Shown here piece by piece: positions 61,081 through 64,000 of a stretch of DNA of 64,000 bases. The position numbers and the translations under genes were made by a program. Below the pieces are notes generated by a model. That model was not told where the DNA came from. It worked only from the letters and a program-made list of their open reading frames with translations, and ran no database searches. Source of the DNA: Blastococcus mobilis. GTDB lineage: Bacteria; Actinomycetota; Actinomycetes; Mycobacteriales; Geodermatophilaceae. Location of the stretch: positions 1 through 64,000 of the forward strand of contig NZ_FZNO01000014.1 of NCBI RefSeq assembly GCF_900188025.1, in the 5' to 3' direction. Positions within the stretch are counted from its first letter, which is position 1; each line of letters starts with the position of its first letter.

Positions 61081-61961
61081 CCGCCGGGACCGCTCTCGAC
61101 GTCCCCCCGCTGCTCCGCGGTCTCTGCGACGACGCGGCGATCTTCCCGCCCGGCAACCTGCCGCTGGACCGGGCCGTCCCGGCCCACCGGGAGCACCGCG
61201 CTGCCGGCCACGCCGGTCTCGTGGGCGCGTTCGTCCTCGACGCCGATCGGCTTCCGCAGCTGGCCGGGCTGGTGGCCGGCCGGCCCGGCGGGAGCCTCGA
61301 TGTCGCGCTCACGGTGGCCGACCCCGCGTCTGCGGCCGCGGCGCTGTCGGTCGCCGAGGGGATCGCCGCCGTCCGGGTCGTGGGGCTGGAGGTCGCCGTC
61401 CCCGCCGGCCTCGCCGTCGGCGAGGTCGTGCCGGTCCTCGACGCGGCCGTCGACGGACGCCGCGGGGTCACCGTGTTCGTCGAGCTGCCGCGGGACGAGC
61501 GCCGCCCCGACCTGGTCCGCGCGCTCGCCGGCACGGGTCTGCTCGCGAAGCTGCGCACCGGCGGGGTCCGCGCGGAGCTGTACCCCGGTGAGGAGGAGCT
61601 GGCCCGGGCCGTCGTCGCCACCGCGCGGGCGGGCCTGCCGTTCAAGGCGACGGCCGGCCTGCACCACGCCCTCCGCAACACCGACCCGCGGACCGGCTTC
61701 GAGCAGCACGGCTTCCTCAACGTGCTGACCGCGGTGGACGCCGCCCTGTCCGGAGCCGACGTGGACGACGTCGAGCAGCTGCTGGCCGAACGGGACCCCG
61801 ACGTCGTGACCGGACGGATCCGCGCCGCGGCTGGGCGGGCGCCCCGTGTGCGCGAGCAGTTCCGCTCCTTCGGGACCTGCAGCATCGCCGAGCCGCGGGA
61901 CGAGCTCGTCGCCCTCGGCCTGCTGGACAGCGCCGACCCCACGAACGGAGACCCTCGATGA
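61077..61961 (+). CDS. Uncharacterised protein of the homogentisate operon
   Basis: A 294-residue soluble protein translated with 4-bp overlaps to hmgA and fahA. It may form a TIM barrel: alternating strands and helices with conserved-looking stretches LLRGLCDDAAIFPPGNLPL, AKLRTGGVRAELYPGEEEL, GLPFKATAGLHHALRNTD, HGFLNVLTAV and REQFRSFGTCSIAEPRDEL. I recognise no named family and no classic maleylacetoacetate isomerase (GST-zeta or DinB-type) motif. Its place between ring cleavage and fumarylacetoacetase makes it a candidate for the isomerase step, but that is only inference from context. Confidence 0.8.
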   Translation: MTAGTALDVPPLLRGLCDDAAIFPPGNLPLDRAVPAHREHRAAGHAGLVGAFVLDADRLPQLAGLVAGRPGGSLDVALTVADPASAAAALSVAEGIAAVRVVGLEVAVPAGLAVGEVVPVLDAAVDGRRGVTVFVELPRDERRPDLVRALAGTGLLAKLRTGGVRAELYPGEEELARAVVATARAGLPFKATAGLHHALRNTDPRTGFEQHGFLNVLTAVDAALSGADVDDVEQLLAERDPDVVTGRIRAAAGRAPRVREQFRSFGTCSIAEPRDELVALGLLDSADPTNGDPR

Positions 61962-63142
61962 CCACCGTGACCGTCCCGGACGACTCGCTGTTCGGGGTGC
62001 ACAACCTGCCCTACGGCGTCTACTCCGTCGCGGGCTCGCCACCCCGGGTCGCCACCCGCCTCGGCGACACCGTGATCGATCTCGCCGTCCTGCTGGCTGA
62101 CGACGTGTTCGCCGCCCCGTCGCTGAACGGCTTCATGGCCCAGGGGTACGACCGGTGGGTCGCCGTCCGACGGGAGATCGCCGAGCGCGTGACCGGCGAC
62201 CTCCCGGACGAGGCGCTGCACGACCTCGCCGACGTCACGCTGCACCTTCCGGTCGAGGTGGCCGACTACGTCGACTTCTACGCGTCCGAGCACCACGCGG
62301 CCAACCTCGGCCGGCTCTTCCGGCCGGACAACCCCGATCCGCTGATGCCCAACTGGAAGCACCTGCCGGTCGGCTACCACGGGCGTGCGGCCTCGATCGT
62401 CGTCTCGGGCACCGACATCGTGCGGCCGTGCGGCCAGCGCAAGGGCAAGGACGACCCGGCCCCGGTGTTCGGGCCCTCGGTGCGGCTGGACATCGAGGCG
62501 GAGCTCGGCTTCGTCGTCGGCACCGGGTCGGCGATGGGGGAGACCGTGCCGGTCGAGGAGGCCGAACGGCACATCTTCGGGGTCGTGCTGTTCAACGACT
62601 GGTCTGCCCGCGACATCCAGGCCTGGGAGTACGTGCCCCTGGGCCCCAACCTCGGGAAGTCCTTCGCGTCCACCATCTCGCCGTGGGTCGTGCCGCTGCT
62701 GGCGCTGGAGCCGGCCAAGGTGCCCACCCCCGTCCAGGACCCGGAGCCCCTGCCCTACCTCGCGATGGAGCGTCCGTGGGGGCTGGACGTCGACCTGTCG
62801 GTGCAGTGGAACGGTCACGAGGTCAGCCGCCCGCCCTACCGGGAGATGTACTGGTCGCCGGCCCAGATGCTGGCGCATTTGACCGTGAACGGCGCCCCGT
62901 CGCGCACCGGGGACGTCTTCGCCTCGGGCACGATCTCGGGTCCGGACAAGGACACCCGGGGCGCGTTCATCGAGCTCACCTGGGGCGGTGCCGACCCGGT
63001 GTCCGTCGGCGGCGAGCAGCGCACCTTCCTCGAGGACGGCGACGAGGTGACCCTCTCCGCATCGGCCCCCGGGCCGGGTGGCACCAGGCTCGGCTTCGGC
63101 GAGGCCCGCGGACGGATCCTGCCCGCGCGGAAAATCTCCTGA
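61958..63142 (+). CDS. fahA: Fumarylacetoacetase
   Basis: A 394-residue hydrolase cleaving fumarylacetoacetate to fumarate and acetoacetate, the last step of homogentisate catabolism. Family signatures: YVDFYASEHHAANLGRLF, the metal/active-site GYHGRAASIVVSGTD, IEAELGFVVGTGS, FNDWSARDIQAWEYVPLGP and GDVFASGTISG. The ATG overlaps the preceding gene by 4 bp. It is the last gene of the operon; the next gene starts 125 bp on. Confidence 0.95.
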   Translation: MTTVTVPDDSLFGVHNLPYGVYSVAGSPPRVATRLGDTVIDLAVLLADDVFAAPSLNGFMAQGYDRWVAVRREIAERVTGDLPDEALHDLADVTLHLPVEVADYVDFYASEHHAANLGRLFRPDNPDPLMPNWKHLPVGYHGRAASIVVSGTDIVRPCGQRKGKDDPAPVFGPSVRLDIEAELGFVVGTGSAMGETVPVEEAERHIFGVVLFNDWSARDIQAWEYVPLGPNLGKSFASTISPWVVPLLALEPAKVPTPVQDPEPLPYLAMERPWGLDVDLSVQWNGHEVSRPPYREMYWSPAQMLAHLTVNGAPSRTGDVFASGTISGPDKDTRGAFIELTWGGADPVSVGGEQRTFLEDGDEVTLSASAPGPGGTRLGFGEARGRILPARKIS

Positions 63143-63267
63143 CACCGCTGACCGGCCCGACCGGGAGGCGATGACGTGGACGTCCGAGCGGGGTGCCGAC
63201 AACCCAGGAGCGAGGCGCCCCCGAAGTCGCTGGGGCGAGCAGGGAGGTCTGTGGGTAGGGCTCGAGG

Positions 63268-63762
63268 GTGATCGAGTCGGATCAGGTGGACGTGGTCATC
63301 GAGAGTCCTCGCGGCAGCCGCAACAAGTACGAGTTCGATGAGGAACGCGGCGTCATGCGGCTCGACCGGCGCATCGTGGGCGCAGTGACCTTTCCTGCCG
63401 ACTACGGATTCGTCCCGGGGACGGTAGGGGAGGACGGGGAGCCGCTGGACGCCCTGGTTCTTCTCGACGAGCCGACCTATCCCGGCATCTGGGTGGTGGC
63501 CCGAGTCGTCGGGGTGTCGTGGATCGGTACCCGCACCGGACGCGAGGCGAAGCTGCTGTGCGTCCCTGTCGGTGACCCCGCCTACGAAGACGTCCACGAC
63601 CTCCCTGACCTTCCCCGCCATGTCGTTCAGGAGATCGGGCAGTTCTTCGACGTCTACAAGCAGCTCGACGACGGCACGACGACGACCGACGAAGGCCAGG
63701 ACGGGCGCGATGTCGCCATCCGGGTTCTCGCCGAAGCCCGCACCCGGTATCCCGGGACCTGA
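63268..63762 (+). CDS. Divergent inorganic pyrophosphatase homologue (family I), active site altered
   Basis: A 164-residue protein of the soluble family I pyrophosphatase fold: VVIESPRGSRNKYEFDE, TFPADYGFVPGT, KLLCVPVGDP and FFDVYKQLDD match the family. Compared with the canonical metal-binding set, Asp56 and Asp61 (DGEPLD) and Lys95 remain, but the middle Asp is Glu58, and the Asp97 and Asp102 equivalents are Thr88 and Glu93 in IGTRTGREAK. Pyrophosphate hydrolysis may be weak, altered or lost. The GTG start lies after TAGGGCT. A normal Ppa is expected elsewhere in the genome. Confidence 0.85.
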   Translation: MIESDQVDVVIESPRGSRNKYEFDEERGVMRLDRRIVGAVTFPADYGFVPGTVGEDGEPLDALVLLDEPTYPGIWVVARVVGVSWIGTRTGREAKLLCVPVGDPAYEDVHDLPDLPRHVVQEIGQFFDVYKQLDDGTTTTDEGQDGRDVAIRVLAEARTRYPGT

Positions 63763-64000
63763 TCTCCGCGGAACAGCGGCGGCGGAGTCTTCCCGGTGGG
63801 TGCTGGGCTCCATCGGGTGGCGCGGCGCCTGGCCGCGACCGCCGGCACGGGGCACGCCTGGTCATCCATCAGGGCCGCTCCGGCCCCACGGCGTGGGAAC
63901 TGGCTGTGACAGTCGGGTATGTCCGCGGGCGGCGAGCAGATTGACGTTCACACGGCCTTCGGGCCGGGTGAACCGTGGGTGCGTGATGGTTCTGCCGGTC
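63763..64000. other. Right-edge region, 238 bp
   Basis: No confident gene. A minus-strand frame ending at 63862 stays open to the window edge and reads HPRFTRPEGRVNVNLLAARG, which could be the C-terminus of a gene that begins outside the window. Confidence 0.35.

Overview
The window is very GC-rich chromosomal DNA from an actinobacterium. The coding style (many GTG starts, many starts 6-8 bp after a TANNNT box), the ctaD-serB pair and a pncB-clpS-DUF2017-mec-cysO-cysM-MBL-rph-rdgB block that follows the mycobacterial Rv1330c-Rv1341 order all support this. Gene content fits a soil or rock-dwelling Geodermatophilaceae-type organism (Blastococcus, Modestobacter or Geodermatophilus), but the genus is an inference. 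I see no phage, plasmid, CRISPR or complete insertion sequence.

Layout: 1-2070 holds the 3' end of cytochrome oxidase ctaD and serB. 2197-4090 (minus) is the NAD salvage pair pncB-pncA. 4150-12952 holds clpS, DUF2017, the mec-cysO-cysM cysteine pathway, an MBL phosphodiesterase-like gene, an orphan LigD polymerase domain, a peroxiredoxin, a YjbQ protein, RNase PH and RdgB. 12955-18841 is a mix of hypothetical, methyltransferase, FUSC-type and membrane genes with one tRNA-Leu(UAG). 18901-26396 holds a TetR regulator, an EAL phosphodiesterase, a phosphatase, an aldo/keto reductase, a STAS protein, an acyl-CoA dehydrogenase with a thioesterase, and an AAA ATPase. 26401-33322 holds an NAD-dependent epimerase, a frameshifted MFS gene, a hydrolase, idi, a deacetylase, an SDR and a heme oxygenase.

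33404-37270 is a proline catabolism locus: a PucR-type regulator divergent from proline dehydrogenase and P5C dehydrogenase, with a perfect 18-bp palindrome between them. 37325-44879 holds transport genes, an ABC exporter, a flavin monooxygenase and a secreted S15-type hydrolase. 45354-50391 is a complete branched-chain amino-acid-type ABC operon (livFGHMK). 50468-55357 holds an MFS gene, a DUF6394-like membrane protein paired with a two-RCK potassium channel, small ORFs and a CarD protein. 55530-63142 is an aromatic-acid operon: LysR, MHS-family importer, FAD hydroxylase, homogentisate dioxygenase, an uncharacterised protein and fumarylacetoacetase. A divergent pyrophosphatase homologue follows.

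The observations I would follow first are: the homogentisate operon, which has an unknown gene where an isomerase would be expected; CysO with a genome-encoded Cys after its Gly-Gly; the pyrophosphatase homologue lacking canonical metal-binding Asp residues; the PucR/proline palindrome; and a small dispersed element with inverted ends, one copy of which encodes the tail of an acyl-CoA dehydrogenase. All calls come from reading the sequence; no database search was run.
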